Assembly (NCBI RefSeq): GCF_900240335.1 | Contig: NZ_LT964979.1 | Location: forward strand, 186,001-250,000 | DNA: 64,000 nt | Direction of reading: 5' to 3' | Source of the DNA: Flavimobilis massiliensis | GTDB lineage: Bacteria; Actinomycetota; Actinomycetes; Actinomycetales; Cellulomonadaceae | Part shown: positions 33,858 through 42,518 of the stretch, piece by piece | How the letters are laid out: each line of letters opens with the position of its first letter | How positions within the stretch are numbered: the first letter of the stretch is position 1 | Program-made: the position numbers and the translations under genes | Notes under the pieces: model-generated | Databases searched by the model: none | What the model was told of the DNA's origin: nothing | Seen by the model: the letters and a program-made list of their open reading frames with translations, nothing else

Positions 33858-34451
33858 TCAACTCGTCCGCGGATGCCAGAGAGCCCCCGAGGCGATCCGT
33901 TCGACGGCGCGCGCGACCGTCCGATCGCGAGTCTCGCCGGGGGCGGCCGTGACGACCCGGTGGAGCACCGCGTACCGGTTCGCGGCGTCGAGGCCCGCGA
34001 AGGCCTCGGCGGCGCCGGGCCGCGCGGCGAGCGCCGCCGCGAGGTCCTCAGGCACCTCGATCGTCGCCGAGCCCGCGTACGCGCGGTCCCAGCGGCCGTC
34101 TGCGCGCGCCGCGTCGACCTCGGCGCGGCCACGAACACGCATGCGCCCTTCGGCCTCGAGCCGCGCGACGTGCTCGACGTTGCGCGCCGACCACATGGAC
34201 CGGCGTCGGCGGGGCGTGAAGCGTTGCAGGAAAACGGCCTCGTCGAACGACCGCTTCTGCCCGTCGATCCAACCTGAGCACAGCGCGACGTCGAGGGCCT
34301 GCGCGTACGTGAGGCTCGTCGGCGTCGTCGTTCCCTTCTTCGCGAGCGCGAGCCACACCCCGTCGGACGTGCCCTCGTGCGCCTCGAGCCACGTCCGCGA
34401 CGCTGCGACGTCCGGGACGACGAACGGTTCTACTGCTCCAGCTGCTGGCAT
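33858..34451 (-). CDS. YdeI/OmpD-associated family protein
   Basis: A 197-residue protein of the YdeI family. SRTWLEAHEGTSDGVWLALAKKG and YAQALDVALCSGWIDGQKRSFDEAVFLQRFTPRRRRSMWSARN carry the family signature. The C-terminal FAGLDAANRYAVLHRVVTA matches its second conserved block. GAGGAGG lies just upstream of this ATG. Members are reported in antimicrobial-peptide resistance contexts; the biochemical role is not established. Confidence 0.85.
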   Translation of the reverse strand: MPAAGAVEPFVVPDVAASRTWLEAHEGTSDGVWLALAKKGTTTPTSLTYAQALDVALCSGWIDGQKRSFDEAVFLQRFTPRRRRSMWSARNVEHVARLEAEGRMRVRGRAEVDAARADGRWDRAYAGSATIEVPEDLAAALAARPGAAEAFAGLDAANRYAVLHRVVTAAPGETRDRTVARAVERIASGALWHPRTS

Positions 34452-34585
34452 GTGGACCTCCTCGTGCAGGAGGAGCGTGCTGCTCCCCGGTCGAGCGTAG
34501 TGAGGTGCCCCGCGCACCAGAGGCGCGGATGCACCCTGCCCGGCTCCGTGGGACGGTGAGGAGCCGACGACGAACGGAGCACACC

Positions 34586-35089
34586 ATGGACGTCACCTCG
34601 GTCCCCGCCCTCGACCTCGAGCGCTACCTCGGCCTCTGGTACGAGATCGGCCGCCTGCCGATGAAGCACGAGGACGACACCGCCCGCGACGTCACCGCCG
34701 AGTACACGCTCGACGACGACGGCAACGTGCGCGTCGACAACAGGTGCCTCGACGCCGACCGCGAACCCGTGCAGGCGCTCGGCAAGGCCACCCCGGACCC
34801 GGCGCACCCCGGCCAGCTCGAGGTGACGTTCCTGCCCGCCGGGCTGCGATGGATCCCGTGGACGAGCGCCGACTACTGGGTGCTGCGCATCGCCGACGAC
34901 TACGGGACCGCGCTCGTCGGCTCACCCGACCGCAAGTTCCTTTGGCTCCTGGCACGTGCCCCGCACATCGACGGCGCTGTCGAGTCCGTCTTCCTCGGGA
35001 CCGCACGCGCGCAGGGGTTCGACCTGGGACCGTGGATCCGGACGCCGCAGTCGGGCAGCCGAGTGACCGACGCGCAGCTCGCTGACTGA
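34586..35089 (+). CDS. Lipocalin family protein (Blc-like)
   Basis: A 167-residue bacterial lipocalin. LERYLGLWYEIGRLPMKHED contains the GxW motif of the first strand, DVTAEYTLDDDGNVRVDNRC the following strands, and YWVLRIADDYGTALVGSPDRKFLWLLAR the late-strand signature. Unlike E. coli Blc it has no lipoprotein signal, so it is probably cytoplasmic. Lipid or lysophospholipid binding is the family expectation. A hairpin terminator follows. Confidence 0.9.
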   Translation: MDVTSVPALDLERYLGLWYEIGRLPMKHEDDTARDVTAEYTLDDDGNVRVDNRCLDADREPVQALGKATPDPAHPGQLEVTFLPAGLRWIPWTSADYWVLRIADDYGTALVGSPDRKFLWLLARAPHIDGAVESVFLGTARAQGFDLGPWIRTPQSGSRVTDAQLAD

Positions 35090-35100
35090 CCCGCGCGAGG

Positions 35101-35132
35101 ACCGCCCCGACGTGTCATGACGTCGGGGCGGT
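35101..35132 (+). terminator. Hairpin terminator after the lipocalin gene
   Basis: Perfect 13-base arms (35101-35113, 35120-35132) around GTCATG, 11 bases after the stop. Confidence 0.8.
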
Positions 35133-35346
35133 GGCACTCTCGACGCTAGGTGCACCACGGCGTGACGCTGGGACGATGGGCTCCGGGCGGCGGCACGGGA
35201 CCAAGGGACCACGTTCGCGCGGCGACGTGCCGATATGTATGAGATCTAGGAAGAAGGACGGCACCGACGGCGTCCGACCACGGCCGCCATGCCGATGCCG
35301 TCTCGCGCGGGGCGCAACGGCGCGCCCCCCGACGTGGGAGGTTGGC

Positions 35347-38055
35347 ATGGCCACGTACGTGCACCGGTTCGCTGACGGCGGCAAGGACGACAAGGACCTG
35401 CTCGGCGGCAAGGGGGCGAACCTCGCCGAGATGGTGAAGATCGGCCTGCCGGTCCCTCCAGGTTTCACGATCACGACGGAGGCGTGCCGCGCCTACATGC
35501 GCGACGGCGTCGTGCCGCCCGAGCTGCGGGTCGAGGTGACGATGGCGGTCCGCGAGATCGAGGACGCGTTCGGCCGCCAGCTCGGTGACGTGCGGGATCC
35601 GCTGCTCGTCTCGGTGCGGTCGGGCGCGAAGTTCTCGATGCCGGGGATGATGGAGACGGTCCTCAACGTCGGCCTCAACGACGCGTCCGTGCGTGGGCTT
35701 GCGGCGATGGCGGGCGACGAGCGGTTCGCGTGGGACTCCTACCGGCGGCTCGTGCAGATGTTTGGCCGCACCGTGCTCGGCCTCGACGGGGACCTCTTCG
35801 CGGACGCGCTCGACGCGCTCAAGGCGGAGCGTGGCGTGACGAGCGACGTCGACCTCACAGCCGACGACCTCAAGGGGCTCGTCGCGACGTACAAGGCGCT
35901 CGTCCTCGAGCACTCGGGCCGCGAGTTCCCGCAGCATCCGCGCGAGCAGCTCGACATGGCGATCGAGGCGGTCCTCGACTCGTGGAACACGGACCGCGCG
36001 CGGCTCTACCGGCGTCGGGAGCGGATCCCGGACGACCTCGGCACGGCCGTCAACGTGTGCACGATGGTCTTCGGCAACCTCGGCGAGGACTCAGGCACGG
36101 GCGTGTGCTTCACGCGCGACCCTGCGACGGGCCACTCGGGCGTGTACGGCGACTACCTGCCGAACGCGCAGGGCGAGGACGTCGTCGCCGGCATCCGCAA
36201 CACGTTCCCGCTCGCGCACCTCGAAGAGCTCGACCCAACGTCGTACCGCGAGCTGCTCGCGGCGATGCGCAAGCTCGAGACGCACTACCGCGACCTGTGC
36301 GACATCGAGTTCACGATCGAGCGCGGCAAACTGTGGCTCCTGCAGACGCGCGTCGGCAAGCGCACGGCGGCCGCGGCGTTCCGGGTCGCGACGCAGCTCG
36401 TCGACGAGCACCTCATCACGCTCGACGAGGCCATCTCCCGCACGACCGGCGAGCAGCTCACGCAGCTGATGTTCCCGCAGTTCGACAGGTCGGGGGAGAC
36501 GACGCTCCTCACGCGAGCGATGGCGGCGTCGCCAGGTGCGGCGGTCGGCGAGATCGTCCTCGACAACGCGCAGGCCGAGGCCCGCGCGGCCGAAGGTGCG
36601 AGCGTCATCCTCGTGCGACGCGAGACGAACCCCGACGACCTTCCGGGCATGGTTGTTGCGGCCGGCGTCCTCACGGCGCGCGGCGGCAAGACGTCGCACG
36701 CGGCGGTCGTCGCCCGCGGCATGGGCATCTGCGCGGTCGTCGGCGCGGACAAGCTCGACGTCGACCTCGCAGCTCGCGAGGTGCGGGTCGACGGGCGGGT
36801 GCTGCGACCCGGTGACGTCATCGCGATCGACGGGTCGACGGGTGAGGTGTTCCTCGGCGAGGTGCCGGTTATGGACTCGCCCGTCATGCGCTACCTGTCC
36901 GACGGCCTCGAGGCGGGCCTCGCGGCAGCGCCCGATGATGCGACGCGTGAGCTCGTCGGCGCCGTCGACCGCATCCTCGGGCACGCGGACAGCGTCCGCA
37001 CCATGGAGGTGCGGGCCAACGCGGACTCGGCGGACGACGCGCTGCGGGCGCGCGCCCGCGGCGCGCAGGGCATCGGCCTGTGCCGCACGGAGCACCAGTT
37101 CCTCGGCGAGCGGCGCCACTTCGTCGAGGCCGTCGTCCTCGCCGAGAGCGACGAGGAGCGTGAGGCGGCGCTCGCGGACCTGCTGCCGCTGCAGCGCGGA
37201 GACTTCGCCGGGCTGCTCGAGGCGATGGACGGGCTGCCGACGACGATCCGGCTCATCGACCCGCCGCTGCACGAGTTCCTGCCGGACCTCACGGAGCTCT
37301 CGGTCAAGGTCGCGCTCGCGGAGCGCGACGGCGGCGCGGACCCGCACGACGTGAAGATCCTCGCGGCGGTGCGGCGCATGCACGAGCAGAACCCGATGCT
37401 CGGCCTGCGGGGTGTGCGGCTGGGCCTGAAGATCCCGGGGCTGTTCGCGTTGCAGATCCGGGCGGTCGCGGAGGCGACCGTCGAGCTGCGGGAACGTGGC
37501 TTCGACCCGCGTCCGGAGATCATGGTGCCGCTCGTCGGGTCGGTGAGGGAGATGCACCTTATCCGTGAGGAGGCGCTCGGCATCCTCACGGAGATTGGTC
37601 GAGGCTCGGGTCAGCTGCTCGACCTGCCGGTCGGTTGCATGATCGAGCTGCCGCGGGCGGCGCTCACGGCGCACCGGATCGCTGAGGAGGCGGACTTCTT
37701 CTCGTTCGGCACGAACGACCTCACGCAGACGACGTGGGGCATGTCGCGCGACGACGTCGAGGGCGCGTTCTTCCACGACTACCTCGACAACGGCGTCCTC
37801 ACGATCTCCCCGTTCGAGACGATTGACGCGCTGGGCGTCGGAGCGCTCGTCCGGGTGGGCGTCGAGGGTGGGCGGTCGACGAAGCCTGAGCTGAAGATCG
37901 GGGTATGCGGCGAGCACGGCGGTGACCCGGAGTCGATCCGGTTCTTCCAGGCGGCGGGGCTCGACTACGTGTCGTGCTCGCCGTTCCGGGTGCCGGTCGC
38001 GCGGCTCGAGGCGGCGCGCGCGGCGGTCGAGGCGGGCGGTGACGCGACGCTCTGA
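35347..38055 (+). CDS. ppdK: Pyruvate, phosphate dikinase
   Basis: PPDK, 902 residues, interconverting pyruvate, ATP and phosphate with PEP, AMP and pyrophosphate. It has an N-terminal nucleotide-binding domain (LLGGKGANLAEMVKIGLPVP, VRSGAKFSMPGMMETVLNVG), a swivelling domain with the phosphorylated histidine H451 in GGKTSHAAVVARGMG, and a C-terminal TIM barrel (GLCRTEHQF, FFSFGTNDLTQTTWGMSRDD, C854 in GVCGEHGGD). The frame is open upstream to 35131, but ATG 35347 gives the conserved start. Full length, no lesions. Confidence 0.97.
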   Translation: MATYVHRFADGGKDDKDLLGGKGANLAEMVKIGLPVPPGFTITTEACRAYMRDGVVPPELRVEVTMAVREIEDAFGRQLGDVRDPLLVSVRSGAKFSMPGMMETVLNVGLNDASVRGLAAMAGDERFAWDSYRRLVQMFGRTVLGLDGDLFADALDALKAERGVTSDVDLTADDLKGLVATYKALVLEHSGREFPQHPREQLDMAIEAVLDSWNTDRARLYRRRERIPDDLGTAVNVCTMVFGNLGEDSGTGVCFTRDPATGHSGVYGDYLPNAQGEDVVAGIRNTFPLAHLEELDPTSYRELLAAMRKLETHYRDLCDIEFTIERGKLWLLQTRVGKRTAAAAFRVATQLVDEHLITLDEAISRTTGEQLTQLMFPQFDRSGETTLLTRAMAASPGAAVGEIVLDNAQAEARAAEGASVILVRRETNPDDLPGMVVAAGVLTARGGKTSHAAVVARGMGICAVVGADKLDVDLAAREVRVDGRVLRPGDVIAIDGSTGEVFLGEVPVMDSPVMRYLSDGLEAGLAAAPDDATRELVGAVDRILGHADSVRTMEVRANADSADDALRARARGAQGIGLCRTEHQFLGERRHFVEAVVLAESDEEREAALADLLPLQRGDFAGLLEAMDGLPTTIRLIDPPLHEFLPDLTELSVKVALAERDGGADPHDVKILAAVRRMHEQNPMLGLRGVRLGLKIPGLFALQIRAVAEATVELRERGFDPRPEIMVPLVGSVREMHLIREEALGILTEIGRGSGQLLDLPVGCMIELPRAALTAHRIAEEADFFSFGTNDLTQTTWGMSRDDVEGAFFHDYLDNGVLTISPFETIDALGVGALVRVGVEGGRSTKPELKIGVCGEHGGDPESIRFFQAAGLDYVSCSPFRVPVARLEAARAAVEAGGDATL

Positions 38056-38117
38056 GCCGCTGTCGCCAGCTCTTGGTGCCTCGCTGGTCCTCTGGTCGCT
38101 CACCGACCCCAGTGGTC

Positions 38118-38160
38118 CGATAGCCGATCCGTGCACGTGACGTGCACGGATCGGCTATCG
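38118..38160. repeat. 43-bp palindromic element, copy 1
   Basis: Perfect 20-base arms around a TGA spacer; the outer ends are CGATAGCCGATC and its complement. It lies in the gap between convergent ppdK and oxidoreductase genes, so it may act as a bidirectional terminator, but the precise duplication at 38201 suggests a REP-like element. Confidence 0.85.
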
Positions 38161-38200
38161 GCACAGCGGACGGCGTCGACCAGGTCCGGGCCTGGACGTT

Positions 38201-38243
38201 CGATAGCCGATCCGTACGCCAGGGGCGTGCAGATCGGCTATCG
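38201..38243. repeat. 43-bp palindromic element, copy 2
   Basis: Same size and same outer 14 bases as copy 1, with 20-base arms pairing at 18 positions around AGG. It starts 83 bases after copy 1 and ends 9 bases before the stop of the oxidoreductase gene. Confidence 0.85.
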
Positions 38244-38251
38244 AGGGTGCG

Positions 38252-39250
38252 TCAGGCCTGTGCCCGGCGGTAGCCAGCGAGGACCGCATCGATGACCTCG
38301 CCCGTGCGCAGCGCGGTCCGGCCGGTGCTGGGTGCCGGGCCGCCGTTGCCCGTGAGCTCGTCAACGATGAGCTGGATGAGCGGCTGCTGGACGTGCTCGG
38401 GGTACGGCGCCTGGATCTCGCGGTCGACGCCGCCGACACGCACCCGGATCGGGGCCTCGCCGAAGCACGGGAACCGTACCGAACCCCGCGTGCCGTGGAG
38501 CGCGATCTCGTCGGTGCGCTCGGCGTCGTCGTACGCCCACGCGCCCGTGCCGACGGCGCCCGACGCCCAGCGGAACGCCGCAACGACGTGGTCCTCCGCA
38601 AACGACGCGCCCGTGACGTTCGTCGCGATGCCGTGGACCTCCTCGACCGGGCCGAGGACGTGGTCGAGCCAGTCGAGGGCGTGAGAGCCGAGATCGACGA
38701 AGAGGCCGCCGCCGGAGATCTCCGGCTGGACGCGCCATGGCTGGTGACCCGGCTCCCACGCCTCGCCGGGGGAGGAGTTGCGGACGCTCACGGAGCGGAT
38801 CTCGCCGAGCTCACCCGAACGCACGAGGTCCTCGACGATCTTGAAGCGCGGCATGGCCCGCCGGTAGTACGCGACGAACAGCGGCACTCCTGCGGCGTCG
38901 GCCGCGTCGATCATCGCGCGGCACTCGGCGGCCGTGCGCGCCATGGGCTTCTCGACGTAGACGGGCTTGCCTGCTGCGGCGACGCGGATCGCGTAGTCGG
39001 CGTGCGAGCCGGGCGGCGTCGCGATGTACACCGCGTCGACCTCGGGGTCGTTGATGAGTGCGTCGGCGTCGTCGTACCAGCGGGGCACCCCGTGCCGCGC
39101 CGCGTAGTCGGCAGCCTTGCCGCCGTCGCGACGCATGACGGCGACGAGCGAGGACCGCTCGGCCTTCTGGAAGCCGGGACCCGACTTGCGTTCGGTGACG
39201 TCACCGACGCCGATGATGCCCCAGCGGACGTGCGAGAGAGGAGCGGTCAT
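38252..39250 (-). CDS. Gfo/Idh/MocA family oxidoreductase
   Basis: A 332-residue NAD(P)-dependent sugar-type oxidoreductase. The Rossmann start is VRWGIIGVGDVTERKSGPGF, followed by VDAVYIATPPGSHADYAI and the EKPMA motif (YVEKPMARTAAE), which carries the catalytic lysine. The C-terminal domain includes GGGLFVDLGSHALDWLDHVLG, with the conserved D..H pair. Substrate unknown. The frame extends upstream to 39481, but the Rossmann motif fixes the start at 39250. Confidence 0.92.
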   Translation of the reverse strand: MTAPLSHVRWGIIGVGDVTERKSGPGFQKAERSSLVAVMRRDGGKAADYAARHGVPRWYDDADALINDPEVDAVYIATPPGSHADYAIRVAAAGKPVYVEKPMARTAAECRAMIDAADAAGVPLFVAYYRRAMPRFKIVEDLVRSGELGEIRSVSVRNSSPGEAWEPGHQPWRVQPEISGGGLFVDLGSHALDWLDHVLGPVEEVHGIATNVTGASFAEDHVVAAFRWASGAVGTGAWAYDDAERTDEIALHGTRGSVRFPCFGEAPIRVRVGGVDREIQAPYPEHVQQPLIQLIVDELTGNGGPAPSTGRTALRTGEVIDAVLAGYRRAQA

Positions 39251-39378
39251 GCGGCAACGGTAGCGGGATCTCGGTCGCGGGCCGCGGTAAATGTCGGCGG
39301 TGTGGTGCAGAGTCGGTTTGCGAACCACAAGTTGGAGTCGCCGAACGGCATGCTCTGGGCGGAAGGATACATTCAAAG

Positions 39379-40428
39379 ATGTCGCAGTCTGAGGCAAGTT
39401 TGAGCTCACCACCGATTGCTGTCGCATCCGCGGATGAGGTGAGCGCTTGGCGCGCGACCGCGTTTGCGGCATCGCTGGCACTGTTGCTTGGCGCTTTGCT
39501 CTGCGTGTGCGTACTTCTTGAACCGGCTCTGCGCTTCAGGTCGGAGCCGTACGTGATGCGTGAAGTGATTGTCGAAGGTGCCGTTCAACACTTCGCCGCG
39601 GCGACGGGCATGGTTGTCTCCCTGGTTTTTGCTCTCGCCTTCGCAGGGATGACGATCTTGCGTGGCTCGGATGCGGGCACCTTGAGATTTCGCCGGCGGC
39701 TCGGCGACCTCACGGGTGCGCTCGTGGCAATAGAAGCGGTCGTCGCTGGTGTGGCCCTCCTGGGGCTCTTCAGCCAGCCACGAGCAGTCGTACATCAATG
39801 GTGGGTCTTTCCCGTGGCACTCGTGGCATGTGCCCTTGGAATTGAGCTCTCACGGTTCGTCGGGAGGCCAACTCGGGAGAAGCTCGTACGAGCACGCGCG
39901 AGGTTGGATCACGCGGAGACTGTGCTCGACCGTTGCCGGGCGAGCGATGGCGTGTCGCTGCCCTGGTCGTTCTCCATCGCGTGCGCCGTCGGGGTCCTAC
40001 CGACGTTCATCGCAGTCCTTGCAACTGATGTTCCGCTTGTCGCGATGCTCGCGGCGGTCATCCTTTCGCTCATGTGCTCCTGCTACGGCGTTCTCGTCGC
40101 CGTTGCGAGTCTCGAGGACTCCAACATCGAGAGAACGTGGATGACAGTCCTCTTCCGCGTCTCTCTGGGGCTGCTCACGCTCCAAGTGTTCCTCACGTAC
40201 GTCGCACGAGAGGAGCTGGGTGCAGCAGTCGTGATGTCACTCGCAGCGGCGCTTCCGGCCATCGGTGGGATGGTCCGGCGAGACACGGCGGGGCGGTGGG
40301 CTCGATTCACACTGGCGAACGGCGTCTCCGCGTGGCGTGAGAGAGCCTGGGCGGCCTCGGTGGATGAAGCGCGAGTCGAGCTTGCCAAGATAGAGACGGA
40401 GGCTCGTGAGGCGCTGCGTCGGCAGTAG
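39379..40428 (+). CDS. Integral membrane protein of unknown function
   Basis: A 349-residue protein with about eight hydrophobic segments: FAASLALLLGALLCVCVLLE, TGMVVSLVFALAFAGM and others to LGAAVVMSLAAALPAIGGM. A charged helical stretch (EKLVRARARLDHAETVLDRC) and a helical C-terminal tail are cytoplasmic. Codon use is less GC-biased than in the neighbours, with several A/T third positions, which suggests acquisition or weak selection. Unrelated genes flank it. Confidence 0.7.
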   Translation: MSQSEASLSSPPIAVASADEVSAWRATAFAASLALLLGALLCVCVLLEPALRFRSEPYVMREVIVEGAVQHFAAATGMVVSLVFALAFAGMTILRGSDAGTLRFRRRLGDLTGALVAIEAVVAGVALLGLFSQPRAVVHQWWVFPVALVACALGIELSRFVGRPTREKLVRARARLDHAETVLDRCRASDGVSLPWSFSIACAVGVLPTFIAVLATDVPLVAMLAAVILSLMCSCYGVLVAVASLEDSNIERTWMTVLFRVSLGLLTLQVFLTYVAREELGAAVVMSLAAALPAIGGMVRRDTAGRWARFTLANGVSAWRERAWAASVDEARVELAKIETEAREALRRQ

Positions 40429-40440
40429 CGCTGCGTCGGC

Positions 40441-41052
40441 TCACCACACCCCCTCGTCCGGAGCTCGCCGGTACGTGACGTGGGTGACGGCGTCCGACGT
40501 GCGCGACGCGACCGGCACGAGCGTGAGGCCCGGCCTCACACCCGCGAAGAGGCGCGCCCCGCCGCCGAGCGTCATGGGGGAGACGTGGAGCCGCAGCTCG
40601 TCGATCGCGTCGAGCGCGAGGAACTGGTCGGTCGTCGACGCGCCCCCGCAGATCGCGACGTCGCCATGCCCGGCGGCGTCGCGTGCGAGCCCGAGCGCGA
40701 CCGTGGGCCCGCCCGTGACGAAGTGAAAGGTCGTGCCGCCCTCCATGGTCTTCGGCTCGCGCGGGTGGTGCGTGAGGACGAACGTCGGCGCGTGGTACGG
40801 CGGCTCGGGCCCCCACCAGCCGTCCCACTCCTCGCTCCAGGGCCCGCGGACCGGCCCGAACATGTTCCGGCCCATGACGAACGCGCTCGCGGCGGTGATC
40901 GCGCTGATCTCGGAGCAGTTCGTCTCGGCGTGGTCGAACATCCACCGGTGGAGCAGCTCGCCGCCCACGCCGAGCGGGCGCTCGCGCGACTGCTCGGGCC
41001 CGGCGACGTACCCGTCGAGCGACACCGTGACGTCGCACGTCACCTCACCCAT
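40441..41052 (-). CDS. Dihydrofolate reductase/RibD-like protein
   Basis: A 203-residue protein of the RibD C-terminal (DHFR-like) family. DVTVSLDGYVAGPEQSRERP is the family N-terminus, ASAFVMGRNMFGPVRGPW the first cofactor motif, and GHGDVAICGGASTTDQFLALDAIDEL the NADPH-binding GG motif. Members are probably NADPH-dependent reductases of unknown substrate. GAGGAGG precedes the start. Confidence 0.9.
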   Translation of the reverse strand: MGEVTCDVTVSLDGYVAGPEQSRERPLGVGGELLHRWMFDHAETNCSEISAITAASAFVMGRNMFGPVRGPWSEEWDGWWGPEPPYHAPTFVLTHHPREPKTMEGGTTFHFVTGGPTVALGLARDAAGHGDVAICGGASTTDQFLALDAIDELRLHVSPMTLGGGARLFAGVRPGLTLVPVASRTSDAVTHVTYRRAPDEGVW

Positions 41053-41121
41053 GGCCGACCTCCTCGTCCGCCTTCCACGGTAGGCGTACCCGCGCGGGTG
41101 CGGCGGGTGGAGGCACCCGGC

Positions 41122-42090
41122 TCAGTCGTGCCGCACGAGGTCGAGGTACGCGGCTGCGATCTCACGATGCGTGTCGGCGACCTCGCCGCGCCGGTACGCG
41201 TCGAGGACGAGCGGGTCGACGTACGACGCTCGGGCGACCGCGGGCGTGTTGCCGAGGACGTCGGCGGTGAGGCGCACCGCGTCGCGGATCGCACGCTCCT
41301 GGTCGCGAGGGTCCTCGACGGGGCCGGTGAGCGCGAGCTCGTGCGCGGCGGTCGCCGAGCCCAGGAGCGTGCGCAGGTCCTTCGTCGTCGCATCGGTCCC
41401 GGTGACCTCCCTGACGTACGCGTTGAGCTCGGCCGACCGTAGCGGTCGCCATCGGCGGCCGTCGCGGTAGGCGACGAGGCGTGCGCGGGCGGACCTGTCG
41501 CGCTGGAGCGAGCGCACCGCGACCGCGAGGTCGTGGTCGGTCGCGCTCACGTGCCAGTGCATGCCGCTCTTGCCGGGGAAGTCGAGCGTCACGGTGTCGG
41601 CGTCGACGGTCGCGTGGCGGACGTCGAGCGTCGTGAGACCGCGGTGGCCCGTGACAACGGTGTGTCGCGCGTCGCCGACTCGGATGCCGACCGTGTCGAC
41701 GAGTCGGAACCCGACGGCGAGCGCGCGCTCACGGCTCGCAGGTTCGGCGCCTAGGTCACGGCGCACGCGCCGGCGGGCGCGGGGGAGCGAGGCAGCGAGA
41801 TCGGGCAGTCGTGCGAACTTCTCCGCGTCGTGCGCCTCGATCCACGCCGGGTGGTAGATGTACTGACGTCGTCCGGCGCCGTCGACGCCCGTGACGAGCA
41901 CGTGGCTGCGCGGGTCCGGCGCGATCCACACGTCGGTCCAGGCGGGCGGGATCGCGAGCCCGTCGAGGCGCGCGATCGTCTCCGGGTCGGAGATCCTGTC
42001 GCCCTCGGTGTCGATGTAGAAGAAGCCCTTGCCGGCTCCGCGGCGGCCCCAGCCCGGTGCGCGCAGGTCGGCGCGGACGAGCCGTGCCAT
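41122..42090 (-). CDS. DNA topoisomerase IB
   Basis: A 322-residue bacterial (poxvirus-like) type IB topoisomerase. The N-terminal domain runs RRGAGKGFFYIDTEGDRISDPETIARLDGLAIPPAWTDVWI (described in parts). The catalytic domain has FPGKSGMHWHV, ELNAYVREVTGTDATTKDLRTL (the Arg/Lys region) and the nucleophilic tyrosine in ARASYVDP. It relaxes supercoils by single-strand nicking. It lies one base after the Rho-N protein gene and is co-transcribed with it. Confidence 0.93.
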   Translation of the reverse strand: MARLVRADLRAPGWGRRGAGKGFFYIDTEGDRISDPETIARLDGLAIPPAWTDVWIAPDPRSHVLVTGVDGAGRRQYIYHPAWIEAHDAEKFARLPDLAASLPRARRRVRRDLGAEPASRERALAVGFRLVDTVGIRVGDARHTVVTGHRGLTTLDVRHATVDADTVTLDFPGKSGMHWHVSATDHDLAVAVRSLQRDRSARARLVAYRDGRRWRPLRSAELNAYVREVTGTDATTKDLRTLLGSATAAHELALTGPVEDPRDQERAIRDAVRLTADVLGNTPAVARASYVDPLVLDAYRRGEVADTHREIAAAYLDLVRHD

Positions 42091-42091
42091 G

Positions 42092-42358
42092 TCAGTGCTC
42101 GCGCAGCAGGTCGATGAGCTCGGCCTTGCGCATGCGGGAGTAGCCGCTGAGCCCGAGCTCCTTGGCACGAGCGCGCAGCTCGGGAACGGTGCGGTCCTCG
42201 TAGTCCTCGGCCTCGCCACCGCGTCGGCCGACCTTCGAGCGCCCGTCGCGGGCGGCCGCATTCGAGATGCGCGCGGCCTTCTCCTTCGACGCGCCGTCGT
42301 CGACGAGTTTCTCGTAGAGCTCGGGATCCTTGAGCTGGGGTGTCTTCGTGCGTGGCAT
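42092..42358 (-). CDS. Small Rho-N-terminal-domain (DUF7218-like) protein
   Basis: An 88-residue protein. The N-terminal half LKDPELYEKLVDDGASKEKA resembles the DUF7218 type; the C-terminal half TVPELRARAKELGLSGYSRMRKAELIDLLREH is a SAP-like Rho N-terminal helical motif, which usually binds nucleic acid. GGAGG precedes the ATG. Probably a DNA- or RNA-associated stress protein co-expressed with topoisomerase IB. Confidence 0.85.
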   Translation of the reverse strand: MPRTKTPQLKDPELYEKLVDDGASKEKAARISNAAARDGRSKVGRRGGEAEDYEDRTVPELRARAKELGLSGYSRMRKAELIDLLREH

Positions 42359-42391
42359 GTCGACCTCCGTCGTCGGGGATCACCCCATCGT

Positions 42392-42425
42392 GCGCACGGG
42401 TGGCGCCTCGGCGCCACCCGTGCGC
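42392..42425. promoter_or_regulatory. 34-bp perfect palindrome in a divergent promoter region
   Basis: Arms of 16 bases (42392-42407, 42410-42425) around TC, between the divergent Rho-N/topoisomerase operon and the short-chain dehydrogenase gene. It could be an operator or a transcription-blocking hairpin. The divergent gap at 44369-44532 holds a similar but imperfect CATCGTGCGC..GCGCCTCGGCG segment. Confidence 0.6.
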
Positions 42426-42518
42426 CGGGATGCAGGCTCGGGAGGCCGCACCTAGCGTGGTGAGGACGGCGCGTGCCGTCCCGGCACGCGCTCTGCCTGA
42501 CGACGACGGGAGCACGAC

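Noticed and set aside
36091..38136. A 681-codon open frame opposite ppdK
   Set aside because: Antisense shadow of a fully conserved enzyme; no ribosome site or recognisable domain.
39290..39316. TGTCGGCG near 39292 as a damage promoter
   Set aside because: Eight bases later the sequence is CAGAGT, which lacks the TA of the -10 element.
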